From Fructilactobacillus myrtifloralis (GTDB lineage Bacteria; Bacillota; Bacilli; Lactobacillales; Lactobacillaceae), in assembly GCF_024029335.1 (NCBI RefSeq), contig NZ_CP097116.1:124001-188000 (forward strand): a stretch of DNA of 64,000 nucleotides. The letters are read 5' to 3'. The notes below the pieces were generated by a model. It was given only the letters and a program-made list of their open reading frames with translations, did not search any database and was not told the DNA's origin. Made by a program: the position numbers and the translations under genes. Below, piece by piece: positions 1 through 7,869 of the stretch (position 1 is its first letter; every line of letters begins with the position of its first letter).

Positions 1-43
1 ATGATTTCCCCTAGTATGGTGGAACTGTCATGATTTTTTGCAT

Positions 44-73
44 AAAAAAAGGAGCAATGCTAAGCATTACTCC
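44..73 (-). terminator. Terminator of tRNA-Leu
   Basis: A 10-bp stem (51-60 with 64-73) with a 3-base loop is followed, read on the minus strand, by a run of seven T (complement of 44-50). It sits just past the 3' end of the minus-strand tRNA-Leu, so it most likely ends that transcript. Confidence 0.85.
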
Positions 74-81
74 TTCATGAG

Positions 82-166
82 TGCCCTGGGCGAGATTCGA
101 ACTCGCACTTGATAAAATCAAACAGCGACCTGAACGCTGCGCGTCTGCCAGTTCCGCCACCAGGGC
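82..166 (-). tRNA. tRNA-Leu, anticodon CAG
   Basis: Read on the minus strand, this 85-nt segment forms a GCCCTGG/CCAGGGC acceptor stem, a D arm, an anticodon stem CAGCG/CGCTG with loop TTCAGGT (anticodon CAG, decoding CUG), the long variable arm typical of leucine tRNAs, and a GTTCGAATC T loop. The discriminator base is A, as for Leu. CCA is not encoded. An extended -10 element (TGG then TATAAT, minus strand, about 175-183) lies just upstream, and a terminator follows at 44-73, so it looks like a single-gene unit. Confidence 0.95.
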
Positions 167-174
167 ATACCACT

Positions 175-183
175 ATTATACCA
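175..183 (-). promoter_or_regulatory. Extended -10 promoter of tRNA-Leu
   Basis: On the minus strand TATAAT is preceded by TGG, an extended -10 motif, about 9 bases before the tRNA 5' end. I see no good -35 element. Confidence 0.55.
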
Positions 184-315
184 CATGAAAAAATAAAATA
201 AATAGAATTTTCTACTTCTTTTTTATACGAATGTGTAGTAACATAAAACCAATTGAGCACAAGTTGTTAAACGCAATGGGAGTGATGAGCCACACTATTC
301 TAGTTTAACGGAAGC

Positions 316-339
316 ATGACTGTAGCATAGTTCAGTCAT
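316..339. promoter_or_regulatory. Inverted repeat upstream of MarR-family gene
   Basis: ATGACTG (316-322) and CAGTCAT (333-339) form a 7-bp dyad with a 10-base centre, ending 36 bases before the regulator start. No T-run follows, so it is not a terminator. MarR proteins usually bind dyads near their own promoter, so an operator is a reasonable guess; it does not resemble the known OhrR box (AT-rich TACAATT type). Confidence 0.35.
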
Positions 340-375
340 TGAGATAAAAATAAAATGGAAAGAAAAGGGATCAAG

Positions 376-873
376 ATGAAAGCAGAAAACGAAAAACCGC
401 GTGAAAGTAACGTTTATTTGTCTAACGAAGAATTGGATGACATCAAGAGTCAACTATGTTTTGCAATTTATAGTACCAATAAAAAGTTTAATCACTTTTA
501 CCAAGAAGTTCTGAAAAACTTTGGGCTGACGTATCCGCAATACTTGGTAATGATTGTATTGTGGGAATATTCTCCAATCACAGTGCATCAACTGGGCCAA
601 AGCATTGATTTGGATAGTGGAACGTTGACGCCCTTGTTGAAACGCTTGGGTAAAAAAGGTTGGATTACCAAGCACCGTTCCACGGAAGACGAACGAGTGG
701 TAAACGTTTCCTTGACCCCATACGCAGAAGAAATGCGTGATAAGATTCGCGACCACGTTGCCGATGTCTTTAAGGTCCTAGGTTTGGATAAGGATGACGT
801 GAACGAAGCAATGGAAGGGCTTTATAGTATTTCGAAGAAGCTCGACGAACTAGATTCCAGCCAATTAAATTAA
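376..873 (+). CDS. MarR/OhrR-family redox-type transcriptional regulator
   Basis: A 165-residue winged-helix DNA-binding protein. The segment SQLCFAIYSTNKKF (Cys28), TYPQYLVMIVLWE, DLDSGTLTPLLKRL and STEDERVVNVSLT follow Bacillus subtilis OhrR nearly motif by motif; in OhrR the matching N-terminal cysteine is oxidised by organic peroxides, releasing DNA. The start at 376 is chosen over 355 because AAGGGA lies just upstream of it. No ohr peroxidase gene is adjacent: the neighbours are tRNA-Leu and a cell-wall cassette, and a strong terminator follows. The regulator is therefore monocistronic and its targets are unknown. Family assignment is firm; peroxide sensing is inferred from the conserved Cys. 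Confidence 0.88.
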   Translation: MKAENEKPRESNVYLSNEELDDIKSQLCFAIYSTNKKFNHFYQEVLKNFGLTYPQYLVMIVLWEYSPITVHQLGQSIDLDSGTLTPLLKRLGKKGWITKHRSTEDERVVNVSLTPYAEEMRDKIRDHVADVFKVLGLDKDDVNEAMEGLYSISKKLDELDSSQLN

Positions 874-877
874 TTGA

Positions 878-924
878 GACAAAAAAGGGAAAGCAGTGTT
901 AGTTACTGCTTTCCCTTTTTTGTC
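878..924 (+). terminator. Terminator after MarR/OhrR gene
   Basis: A long near-perfect hairpin (GACAAAAAAGGGAAAGCAGT paired with its complement, loop near 897-903) carries its own T-run on the 3' arm, directly after the stop codon. By symmetry it could also work on the other strand. Confidence 0.85.
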
Positions 925-1033
925 AGTCCGGGCTTTTTTTGCTAGAATTGAAAGGGTTCATAACAAGGATAACCAACGAACCACGAATTCTCGTGGGGGA
1001 TTAAACGGAAAGTAAAATGGGGTAAGTAGATTG

Positions 1034-2578
1034 ATGTTGAGCACGGCGGAAATTATTAACTTATTACAAGAACACCAATTATTGCAGGAAGTGCGGGGAT
1101 CCGAAAATCAGGCAACGTTTGCGTACGTTAGTTATGATTCTCGGGATGTTCAAGTCGACACGCTTTTTTTTTGTAAGGGAAATTTCAAACCAGCTTACCT
1201 AACCACAGCAATTGCTGCGGGAGCAACTGGATTTGTCACGGAGCAGCCCCAAGGAGCGGATTCGCAACTCACAGAATTTGTGGTAACGGACGTGCAAAAA
1301 GCGATGGCCCTATTAGCAGCGGCCTTCTTTGCTTTTCCGCAAAATGAATTAGAGCTCTTTGCAATTACGGGGACCAAGGGGAAAACCACCACGGCCTACT
1401 TTTTGCGCGAAGCGATTAATGCTGCGACCAATGGTAAAACAGCTTTGTTTTCAACGGTCAACACAATTTTAGGACCAGATCCAGAAGATACGTTTAAATC
1501 AGCATTAACGACCCCAGAATCCTTAGATTTATTTAAAAACATGCGTACGGCCGTAGATCGAGGAATGCGCTTTTTAGTAATGGAAGTGTCCTCCCAGGCG
1601 TACTTAAAAAATCGGGTTTATAATTTAGCCTTTAACTACGGGTCATTTTTAAATATTTCCCCCGACCACGTCGGTGAAAACGAACATCCGACGTTTGCAA
1701 ATTACTTACACTGCAAGGAACAACTCGTGGTCAACTCGCACCATGTGGTGATTAATGCGGCAACTAACCACCTCCAGGACGTTTACTTTGCGGCGAAGGC
1801 GACGACTGCCCCTGAGAATCTGTATTTATATGCCAGAAACGGGACGCAGACTGAGTTACCGGTTCAGTTGGACTTTACCTTTGACAGTGAAGCAGATACC
1901 TTGACGGACAACGAAATTTACCTGCGGAGTTTGACCAAGCACGCCCAGGCGCTCCACTTAGATGGTAAGTATCAAATTGGAATTCCGGGTGATTATAACG
2001 AAACAAACGCCGTCGATGCCATCATTAACGCGGGGTTGGCGGGCTTTACCCGGGAACAACTATTAGCAGGACTGGCATCCACCCAGATTCCGGGACGGAT
2101 GGAACGCTACGTCAGTGCCGACCATGGGACCATTTACGTCGACTATGCCCATAACTATGCGAGTACCAAGGCCCTGCTGCAGTTCTTAAAGACCCAGGCG
2201 CCCAGCGGTAAAACGATTGCAGTAGTTGGAAGCCCCGGCAATAAGGGGATTGATCGCCGCGAAGGGTTTGGCAAGGCCCTGAGTGAAGAAGCCGACGTGG
2301 CGATTTTAACCACCGATGATCCGGGGTTTGAAGACCCCTTAACGATTGCGAAAGCCATTGATCAGCACATTAATCACGACCGGGTGCAAGTTTATTACGA
2401 ACTCGATCGTAAAAAAGCGATTCAAAAAGCAATCCAGATGGGCACTCCAAATGATATAATTGTGGTTCTAGGTAAGGGGCAAGATCCTTACCAAAAAGTT
2501 AACGGCGTTGATCTTCCTTATCCAACTGATTCAACGATCGTGCAACAATTGCTTGACGCGGACGATGGTCAGGACTAA
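1034..2578 (+). CDS. murE: UDP-MurNAc-tripeptide synthetase (MurE, L-lysine type)
   Basis: A cytoplasmic Mur ligase that adds the third stem-peptide residue to UDP-MurNAc-L-Ala-D-Glu. Of 514 residues, the ATP-binding loop ITGTKGKTTTAYF lies near residue 115, and the C-terminal part has VVGSPGNKGIDRREGFG and TTDDPGFEDP. The latter replaces the DNPR signature of diaminopimelate-specific MurE, consistent with lysine use. The next two genes make and attach D-aspartate, which supports an L-Lys-D-Asp wall. ATG at 1034 and TTG at 1031 are both possible starts, with GGGG at 1019-1022 upstream. A small 6-bp hairpin (981-996) lies in the leader; I do not know its role. Confidence 0.9.
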   Translation: MLSTAEIINLLQEHQLLQEVRGSENQATFAYVSYDSRDVQVDTLFFCKGNFKPAYLTTAIAAGATGFVTEQPQGADSQLTEFVVTDVQKAMALLAAAFFAFPQNELELFAITGTKGKTTTAYFLREAINAATNGKTALFSTVNTILGPDPEDTFKSALTTPESLDLFKNMRTAVDRGMRFLVMEVSSQAYLKNRVYNLAFNYGSFLNISPDHVGENEHPTFANYLHCKEQLVVNSHHVVINAATNHLQDVYFAAKATTAPENLYLYARNGTQTELPVQLDFTFDSEADTLTDNEIYLRSLTKHAQALHLDGKYQIGIPGDYNETNAVDAIINAGLAGFTREQLLAGLASTQIPGRMERYVSADHGTIYVDYAHNYASTKALLQFLKTQAPSGKTIAVVGSPGNKGIDRREGFGKALSEEADVAILTTDDPGFEDPLTIAKAIDQHINHDRVQVYYELDRKKAIQKAIQMGTPNDIIVVLGKGQDPYQKVNGVDLPYPTDSTIVQQLLDADDGQD

Positions 2579-2620
2579 GTGACCCGAAAACACCGCGATC
2601 AAGGTGGGAAGGAAAAAGAG

Positions 2621-3874
2621 ATGAAATCTACAGTACCAAATTTCACTCCCATTTTATTAGGGAGTGACTTTAACGTTTACGGAATGGCGCGGTCTTTTTA
2701 TGCGTTATATGGACAGCCAGTGCGGGCGATTGCCGAACAGCAACTCGCGCCTACTCGCTTTTCTAAGATCGTCGATTTAACTTTGGTTCCTGGTTTTAGT
2801 GAGGATCCGGCGTGGATCACGGAAATGAAGAAGTTGAAACAGGAGTACGCAAGCCACAACGAACCGGTTATTTTAATTGGATGTAGTGATGGGTATGCGG
2901 AACTAATTGCGAAACATAAGGCCGAACTAGAGGATGTTTTCATTTGCCCCTACGTTGATTACCAGCTTTTAAAACAGTTGAATAATAAAGAAAGTTTTTA
3001 TCAGTTATGTGATCAATATGGGTTACCTTATCCAGGAACTAAAATCATTTCCAAAGCGGATTATCATAAGCATCAGATTGCGCAACCCTTTGGCTACCCA
3101 GTGGCAGTCAAGCCTGCCAATAGTGTTGAGTGGTTAGACATTCGGTTTGAAGGGCGTAAGAAGGCGTTTATCATTCATAATGAAGCCGAATACCGGACGG
3201 TGATTGGCAAAATTTTTGATAACGGCTACCAGTCAGATGTGATTGTTCAGGACTTTATCCCGGGTGACGATAGTAACATGCGGGTTGTCAATGCCTACGT
3301 TGACCGCCATCACCAGGTTAAAATGATGAATCTGGGGCATCCGCTGTTAGAGGATCCGGCTCCTGGTGCAATTGGGAACTACGTGGCTATTTTGCCGGAG
3401 TACAATGAAGCCATTTACCAGCAATTGCAACAATTTTTAGAACAAATTGAGTACGTAGGCTATGCGGATTTTGACTTAAAGTGGGACGAACGCGACCATA
3501 CGTATAAGGTGTTTGAAATCAACCTCCGCCAGGGTCGGAGTAGTTTTTACGTTACTTTAAACGGTTGTAATTTAGCCCAGTACCTCGTTGATGACTACGT
3601 GTTAGATAATTTAAGTGATCAACCCCTGGTGCTCGGCAATCAAGACCCCACTCAGTGGCAACTCTGGTTGGGAGTTTCCAAACGGACCTTTAAACAGTAT
3701 GCGCGCAAGAACCAGGATAAAGCGACCGCCGTGGATTTGATTCGACGCGGGGATTACGGGACGACCTTTTGGTATCGAAAGGATGCGAACTTCCTCCGCT
3801 GGTTACTGTGGAAGTGGATGGATCATAAGTATGCGCAAAGTTTTGCCAAATACTTTCACTTAGAAAAAGGATGA
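2621..3874 (+). CDS. ATP-grasp ligase, probable D-aspartate ligase (Asl type)
   Basis: A 417-residue ATP-grasp-type carboxylate-amine ligase. Visible features are an N-terminal preATP domain starting ILLGSDFNVYGMARSF, a central AVKPANSVEWLD segment, VQDFIPGDDSNMRV, and a C-terminal YADFDLKWDE and FEINLRQGRSS, the metal-binding region of the fold. Enterococcus faecium Aslfm, which links D-Asp to the Lys side chain of peptidoglycan precursors, is this kind of protein and is encoded beside an aspartate racemase, as here. The start at 2621 is preferred because GGGAAGG lies upstream; the frame is open to 2579, abutting murE. Substrate assignment rests largely on context. Confidence 0.8.
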   Translation: MKSTVPNFTPILLGSDFNVYGMARSFYALYGQPVRAIAEQQLAPTRFSKIVDLTLVPGFSEDPAWITEMKKLKQEYASHNEPVILIGCSDGYAELIAKHKAELEDVFICPYVDYQLLKQLNNKESFYQLCDQYGLPYPGTKIISKADYHKHQIAQPFGYPVAVKPANSVEWLDIRFEGRKKAFIIHNEAEYRTVIGKIFDNGYQSDVIVQDFIPGDDSNMRVVNAYVDRHHQVKMMNLGHPLLEDPAPGAIGNYVAILPEYNEAIYQQLQQFLEQIEYVGYADFDLKWDERDHTYKVFEINLRQGRSSFYVTLNGCNLAQYLVDDYVLDNLSDQPLVLGNQDPTQWQLWLGVSKRTFKQYARKNQDKATAVDLIRRGDYGTTFWYRKDANFLRWLLWKWMDHKYAQSFAKYFHLEKG

Positions 3875-3880
3875 TGACCA

Positions 3881-4606
3881 ATGAAAGATTTTTTTACGAT
3901 TTTAGGAGGAATGGGGACCGAGGCAACGGAAGCCTATATTCACTTATTGAATGAAAGAACCCCGGCGCATTCTGACCAGGAGTATTTAAACTATATTTTG
4001 GTCAATCACGCCACGGTTCCCGATCGGACGGCTTTTATTGTTGATCCCGAAACGGCCCCGAATCCGTTAATTCCATTGGCAGAGGACGTTCGCCAGCAAA
4101 GTCAGCTGGGACCAGAATTCTTTGCGTTGCCATGTAACACGGCCCACTATTTTTACGAACAACTGCAGTCCTTAACTGACATTCCGATTCTTCACATGCC
4201 GAACCTTGCCATTGCGGCGGTAGCGGCGAAATTTCCGACGGCACGGCGGGTGGGCTTAATCGCTACGGATGGAACTTTGAAGGACCAAGTTTATGAACTC
4301 CCCATCAAAGCAGCGGGGTATGAGTTTGTAATGCCAACCCCCGCCATTGCAGCGGAAACGATGACGCTGATTTATGATGACGTGAAGGCGCAGAACCACG
4401 TGAATCCGGACCGGTATCACCATATTTTGCAACAGATGGTAGATGAGTTAGGGTGTGACGTCGTGATTTTAGGGTGCACCGAGATTTCGGTTGCCGAACA
4501 ACGCGCTGGTAACGCTGGCTTTCCGGTGATTGATGCTCAGGGAGAACTCGTTGATGAATCGATTCGCCTAGCTTTAGCCGCTCGCAACCGGCAGCAAGCA
4601 GAATAA
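3881..4606 (+). CDS. racD: Aspartate racemase
   Basis: A 241-residue PLP-independent Asp/Glu racemase interconverting L- and D-aspartate. The two catalytic cysteines are in place: Cys85 in ALPCNTAHY and Cys199 in LGCTEIS; the N-terminal ILGGMGTEAT motif is also typical. It begins 6 bases after the ligase stop codon, so the two are co-transcribed. In this setting it would supply D-Asp for the peptidoglycan cross-bridge. It is not MurI-type glutamate racemase, which lacks the GGMGTEAT opening. A bidirectional terminator follows. Confidence 0.9.
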   Translation: MKDFFTILGGMGTEATEAYIHLLNERTPAHSDQEYLNYILVNHATVPDRTAFIVDPETAPNPLIPLAEDVRQQSQLGPEFFALPCNTAHYFYEQLQSLTDIPILHMPNLAIAAVAAKFPTARRVGLIATDGTLKDQVYELPIKAAGYEFVMPTPAIAAETMTLIYDDVKAQNHVNPDRYHHILQQMVDELGCDVVILGCTEISVAEQRAGNAGFPVIDAQGELVDESIRLALAARNRQQAE

Positions 4607-4614
4607 TTCGAACT

Positions 4615-4659
4615 AAAAAACTCCGTAAGTTAGGAATAACTAATTTACGGAGTTTTTTT
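4615..4659. terminator. Bidirectional terminator between racD and a convergent membrane gene
   Basis: CTCCGTAA (4621-4628) pairs with TTACGGAG (4645-4652), flanked by six A before and seven T after, so it can end transcripts from both sides. Confidence 0.88.
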
Positions 4660-4688
4660 ATTTATAAGTAAGTTTATCAAACGGGTAA

Positions 4689-5024
4689 TTACAAGAATGG
4701 GATTAGCAAGCAGATGGCAATTACAATACTGATCAGCGTGGCACCAGCCACCGCGATGGAAAGCATTCCCATAAACTTGCGTTGAAAGGTAATGTCGATT
4801 AGGGAAACGGCGACCACTGTCATGATAAAGCTCGCACTGACTAACCCAGGATGGTGAGCAAATTGTTGGAAGCCCAACAGGACTTCTAACACAAGGATCA
4901 CAAGGTACAAGCAGCGACAAATAATGAGGGCTTTGACAACCTGTTTGTCCTGGTGAATTAGGATGCCTCGCACCGTAGCTATCAGTAAGAGTCCCCAACT
5001 GATTAAAAGCAATAAAATTAACAT
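4689..5024 (-). CDS. Small four-helix membrane protein of unknown function
   Basis: A 111-residue, almost entirely hydrophobic protein with about four membrane-spanning stretches (roughly residues 2-20, 32-50, 60-78 and 88-110) and a single polar loop ILIHQDKQVVK. Size and layout recall the YisL/DUF1516 family of Firmicutes, but I am not certain of that. ATG at 5024 is preferred over TTG at 5027 because AGGAGG (complement of 5032-5037) is 7 bases upstream. It is transcribed alone, convergent with racD and divergent from tRNA-Gly. No catalytic motif is visible. Confidence 0.7.
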   Translation of the reverse strand: MLILLLLISWGLLLIATVRGILIHQDKQVVKALIICRCLYLVILVLEVLLGFQQFAHHPGLVSASFIMTVVAVSLIDITFQRKFMGMLSIAVAGATLISIVIAICLLIPFL

Positions 5025-5072
5025 CAATTAACCTCCTCAGTCCCTTAATTTTACCATACCTAGAAAACGGTA

Positions 5073-5101
5073 ATGACATTAGTTCCAGAACGTGTTATAA
5101 T
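5073..5101 (+). promoter_or_regulatory. Promoter of tRNA-Gly
   Basis: ATGACA (5073-5078), 17 bases, then TATAAT (5096-5101) preceded by TGT: a near-consensus sigma-A promoter starting transcription a few bases before the tRNA. Confidence 0.75.
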
Positions 5102-5113
5102 CTTATTTGTATT

Positions 5114-5184
5114 GCGGGTGTAGTTTAGTGGTAAAATTCAAGCTTCCCAAGCTTGCGTCGCGGGTTCGATTCCCGTCACCCGCT
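5114..5184 (+). tRNA. tRNA-Gly, anticodon CCC
   Basis: A 71-nt cloverleaf: acceptor GCGGGTG/CACCCGC, D arm TAGTTTAGTGGTAAAA, anticodon stem CAAGC/GCTTG with loop TTCCCAA (anticodon CCC, reading GGG), and T loop GGTTCGATTCC. Discriminator T; CCA not encoded. No terminator separates it from the argS leader, so read-through into that leader is possible. Confidence 0.93.
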
Positions 5185-5197
5185 TTTGTCCCGTTGA

Positions 5198-5379
5198 TAA
5201 AAGAGTAGTAACTTTGAAACTTACAAGCGAGCTTAGGATGGTGTAAGCTAAGCAAGTTAGAGATGTGAAGGCGTGCTTTTTAGGGATTAACATTAATTAA
5301 TCAAGTGGGTTCTAACCAATTAGAGTGGTACCGCGGGCTTCTCGTCTCTTACATTACGTTTTAATGTAGGAGTTTTTTT
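5198..5379 (+). promoter_or_regulatory. T-box leader controlling argS
   Basis: The conserved T-box core GTGGTACCGCGG is at 5325-5336 and is followed by a terminator (CTCTTACATTA 5346-5356 with TAATGTAGGAG 5362-5372, then seven T), the usual antiterminator/terminator switch sensing uncharged tRNA. Stem I base can form from TAAAAG (5198-5203) and CTTTTTA (5276-5282). The best specifier candidate by spacing is CGT at 5272-5274 (Arg, followed by G); AGA at 5259-5261 is an alternative. I could not settle which. Confidence 0.9.
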
Positions 5380-5397
5380 ATTTTAAGGAGTGAAAAA

Positions 5398-7089
5398 ATG
5401 GATTATAAACAATTAGTTGCAGATACAGTTGCAGAAGCAATCGATAATCAAGTTAGTTCAGCTGAAATTTATGCTAAGGTTGAAATTCCCAAAACCGCCC
5501 AAAACGGTGATTTAGCCTTTCCAGCGTTCATGTTGGCCCAGCATTTACACCAAAATCCGAAGGAAATTGCGGAGCACATTGCGGCTAGCATTAAAACGGC
5601 CGCCTTTGCCAAGGTGGTGGCAGCTGGACCCTACGTTAACTTTTTCCTGAATCAGGAACAGGTTAGTGAAGAAGTATTAGAGACGGTGTTAACCGAACGG
5701 GATCACTACGGGGATAATCATGATGGAAACAACGGGGTGGTTACCATTGACATGTCTTCTCCAAACATTGCGAAACCGATGTCTATGGGGCACTTGCGGT
5801 CGACGGTGATTGGTAATTCAATCGCAAAGATTCTAACTAAAAATGGCTACCGGCCCATCAAAGATAATCACCTTGGTGATTGGGGAACACAGTTTGGGAA
5901 GTTAATCACGGCCTACTTAAAGTGGGGGAATGAGGAGGACGTTAAGCGCGATCCAATTCACTACCTCGTGAAGTACTACGTGGAATTCCACGAACGTGAC
6001 GAACAAGAACCAGAGTTAGATGATGAGGCTCGTGAATGGTTTAAGAAGTTAGAGGATGGCGATCCGGAAGCCGTTAAGTTGTGGCAATGGTTCCGGGAGG
6101 TTTCACTGGAAGCCTTTAACCAGACGTACCGTAAACTCGGCGTTGATTTTGATACTTACAACGGGGAATCGTTCTATAACGATAAGCTCCAATCCGTAGT
6201 CGACACCCTTAAACAGGATGGATTGTTAGAAAAGTCGCAGGGAGCCTCCGTGGTTGACTTGAGTGATCAAGACTTGAACCCGGCTTTAATTCTGAAATCA
6301 GATGGCGCCTCTCTGTACGTAACTCGAGATATTGCGACGGCCATCTATCGGGACGAGACGTATCATCCGGTTATGAACTTATACGTGGTCGGTTCAGAAC
6401 AAACTTACTACTTCAAGCAGTTGAAGGCGGTGCTCCAAAAGATGGGCTTACAGTCCGCAGCCGGCTTGCACCATGTTCCGTTTGGTTTGATTACGGTCAA
6501 CGGGAAGAAACTCTCGACGCGACACGGAAACATTGTGTTGTTGAACGAAGTTTTAGATGAATCCGTGAAGATGGCCCAACAACAAATTAGTGAAAAAAAT
6601 CCGAACCTCGCTAATAAGGAACAGGTTGCTGAAGAAGTTGGGGTGGGAGCCGTTATTTTTGGTGACCTCAAGAACGCGCGAATTGACAGCATCGACTTTA
6701 ACCTGAACGAACAGCTGAAGTTTGAAGGAGAAACTGGTCCCTACGTTCAATATGCGCATGCGCGAGCTGAAAGTGTGCTTGCTAAGGCTCAGGATCGTGA
6801 TTATGCAGCGGGCCAACACCGCCTCAGTGGCGCCGAAGCGTGGGAAATCATTAAACTACTGCAGGCCTTTCCAGCGGTTGTCAAAAAAGCGAACGCTGAA
6901 TTTGAACCATCGGTCATTGCTAAGTATTCCCTGCGCCTCGCTAAGGCCTTTAATAAGTACTATGCTCACACCAAAATTTTGACTCCAGATGACCAACTGG
7001 ATGCCCGGTTAGCGCTGGTTAAAAGTGTGTCGCTGATTCTAAAGGAATCTTTGCGGCTCTTAGGGGTGCAAGCACCGGACGAAATGTAG
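5398..7089 (+). CDS. argS: Arginyl-tRNA synthetase
   Basis: A class I synthetase charging tRNA-Arg. The 563-residue product has an N-terminal Arg-tRNA recognition domain, the HIGH-like motif as MSMGHLRS (near residues 127-134), the KMSKS-like loop as KKLSTRHGN (near 370), and an all-helical C-terminal DALR anticodon-binding domain ending in LLGVQAPDEM. The length is normal. AAGGAG lies 7 bases before the ATG. It is controlled by the T-box leader directly upstream and is probably monocistronic, since a separate TATAAT element (7160-7165) precedes the next gene. Confidence 0.97.
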   Translation: MDYKQLVADTVAEAIDNQVSSAEIYAKVEIPKTAQNGDLAFPAFMLAQHLHQNPKEIAEHIAASIKTAAFAKVVAAGPYVNFFLNQEQVSEEVLETVLTERDHYGDNHDGNNGVVTIDMSSPNIAKPMSMGHLRSTVIGNSIAKILTKNGYRPIKDNHLGDWGTQFGKLITAYLKWGNEEDVKRDPIHYLVKYYVEFHERDEQEPELDDEAREWFKKLEDGDPEAVKLWQWFREVSLEAFNQTYRKLGVDFDTYNGESFYNDKLQSVVDTLKQDGLLEKSQGASVVDLSDQDLNPALILKSDGASLYVTRDIATAIYRDETYHPVMNLYVVGSEQTYYFKQLKAVLQKMGLQSAAGLHHVPFGLITVNGKKLSTRHGNIVLLNEVLDESVKMAQQQISEKNPNLANKEQVAEEVGVGAVIFGDLKNARIDSIDFNLNEQLKFEGETGPYVQYAHARAESVLAKAQDRDYAAGQHRLSGAEAWEIIKLLQAFPAVVKKANAEFEPSVIAKYSLRLAKAFNKYYAHTKILTPDDQLDARLALVKSVSLILKESLRLLGVQAPDEM

Positions 7090-7205
7090 GATGTTTGTTT
7101 GATCCTGAAACTAACTAATGATTTTTCTTAACTTATCTGGCAGGACAAGCAAAAAGCGTTATAATGAAAGCGTCAATGATGTTAGTAGTTTGGAGGAGTT
7201 TGCAG

Positions 7206-7712
7206 ATGCCAGAAACGATTAATCATTTGAATGACTTGGTGGGGATGCAGCTAATTTACACCTACGCCAATGGTTGGGATTATGAACTGTACGTTAAAAA
7301 TGCAACGACGATTGACTATCGGATTCACAGTGGCATGGTCGGCGGTCGGTGGGTCAAAGACCAACCAGTCGAGCTCGTCGAGTTAGTTCCCGGTGTTTTC
7401 AAAATGGCGTGGACTGAACCGACGGGGACCGATGTTTCCCTTGATCTGATGCCAAACCAGAATCGAACCCACGGGGTAATCTTTTTCCCGAAGTGGGTGG
7501 ATGAACATCCCGAGGTCACGGTTTGCTTCCAAAACGATCATTTACAGCAGGTAGAGGAAGCTCGGGATCACTATCCAACCTATCCAAAACAGGTGGTTTC
7601 AGAATTTTCAGATATCATTGTTAAGCGGTTCCGGGGGGTTAATGATGAAACGGTAATTGACCGAGCTCCGGAACCCGGAATGATTGAGGCGATTCGGGAA
7701 CAGCGCTTGTAA
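7206..7712 (+). CDS. padC: Phenolic acid decarboxylase
   Basis: A 168-residue cofactor-free enzyme that decarboxylates hydroxycinnamic acids (p-coumaric, ferulic, caffeic) to vinyl phenols, a plant-phenolic detoxification. Family hallmarks are strongly conserved: IYTYANGWDYELYVKN with both tyrosines, TIDYRIHSGMVGGRWVKDQ with the arginine, WTEPTGTDVSLDLMPN with the catalytic glutamate, and HGVIFFPKWVDEHPEVTVC. The ATG at 7206 follows GGAGGAG; the in-frame ATG at 7164 overlaps the -10 element and is unlikely. The PadR repressor gene often found beside it is absent here. A terminator follows at 7744. Confidence 0.95.
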   Translation: MPETINHLNDLVGMQLIYTYANGWDYELYVKNATTIDYRIHSGMVGGRWVKDQPVELVELVPGVFKMAWTEPTGTDVSLDLMPNQNRTHGVIFFPKWVDEHPEVTVCFQNDHLQQVEEARDHYPTYPKQVVSEFSDIIVKRFRGVNDETVIDRAPEPGMIEAIREQRL

Positions 7713-7743
7713 CAGCAATTTAATGACAAATAACAGGTTGATG

Positions 7744-7778
7744 ATAAAGTTCCACGTTTCCGTGGGGCTTTATTTTTT
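7744..7778 (+). terminator. Terminator after padC
   Basis: ATAAAG-TCCACG (7744-7756) pairs with CGTGGG-CTTTAT (7761-7773), followed by six T. A second weak AGGAG/CTCCT pair with T-run follows near 7782-7818. Confidence 0.8.
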
Positions 7779-7869
7779 GATTAGGAGTTGGTCGGTCGTG
7801 AAGCTTGCTCCTGTTTTTTGGCGCTAGATAGGTTACAATTGTTGATAAGTTTATAGAGGAGAATGATTA

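Noticed and set aside
355-375. Upstream ATG for the MarR/OhrR gene
   Set aside because: The ribosome site AAGGGA lies after it and fits ATG 376; the extra residues are not in the family.
878-924. Hairpin as a regulatory dyad for murE
   Set aside because: It has a stem ending in a T-run right after a stop codon and 110 bases before murE, the layout of a terminator.
4645-5079. 144-residue minus-strand frame over the small membrane gene
   Set aside because: It lies in another frame of the hydrophobic gene with no ribosome site and an unnatural composition.
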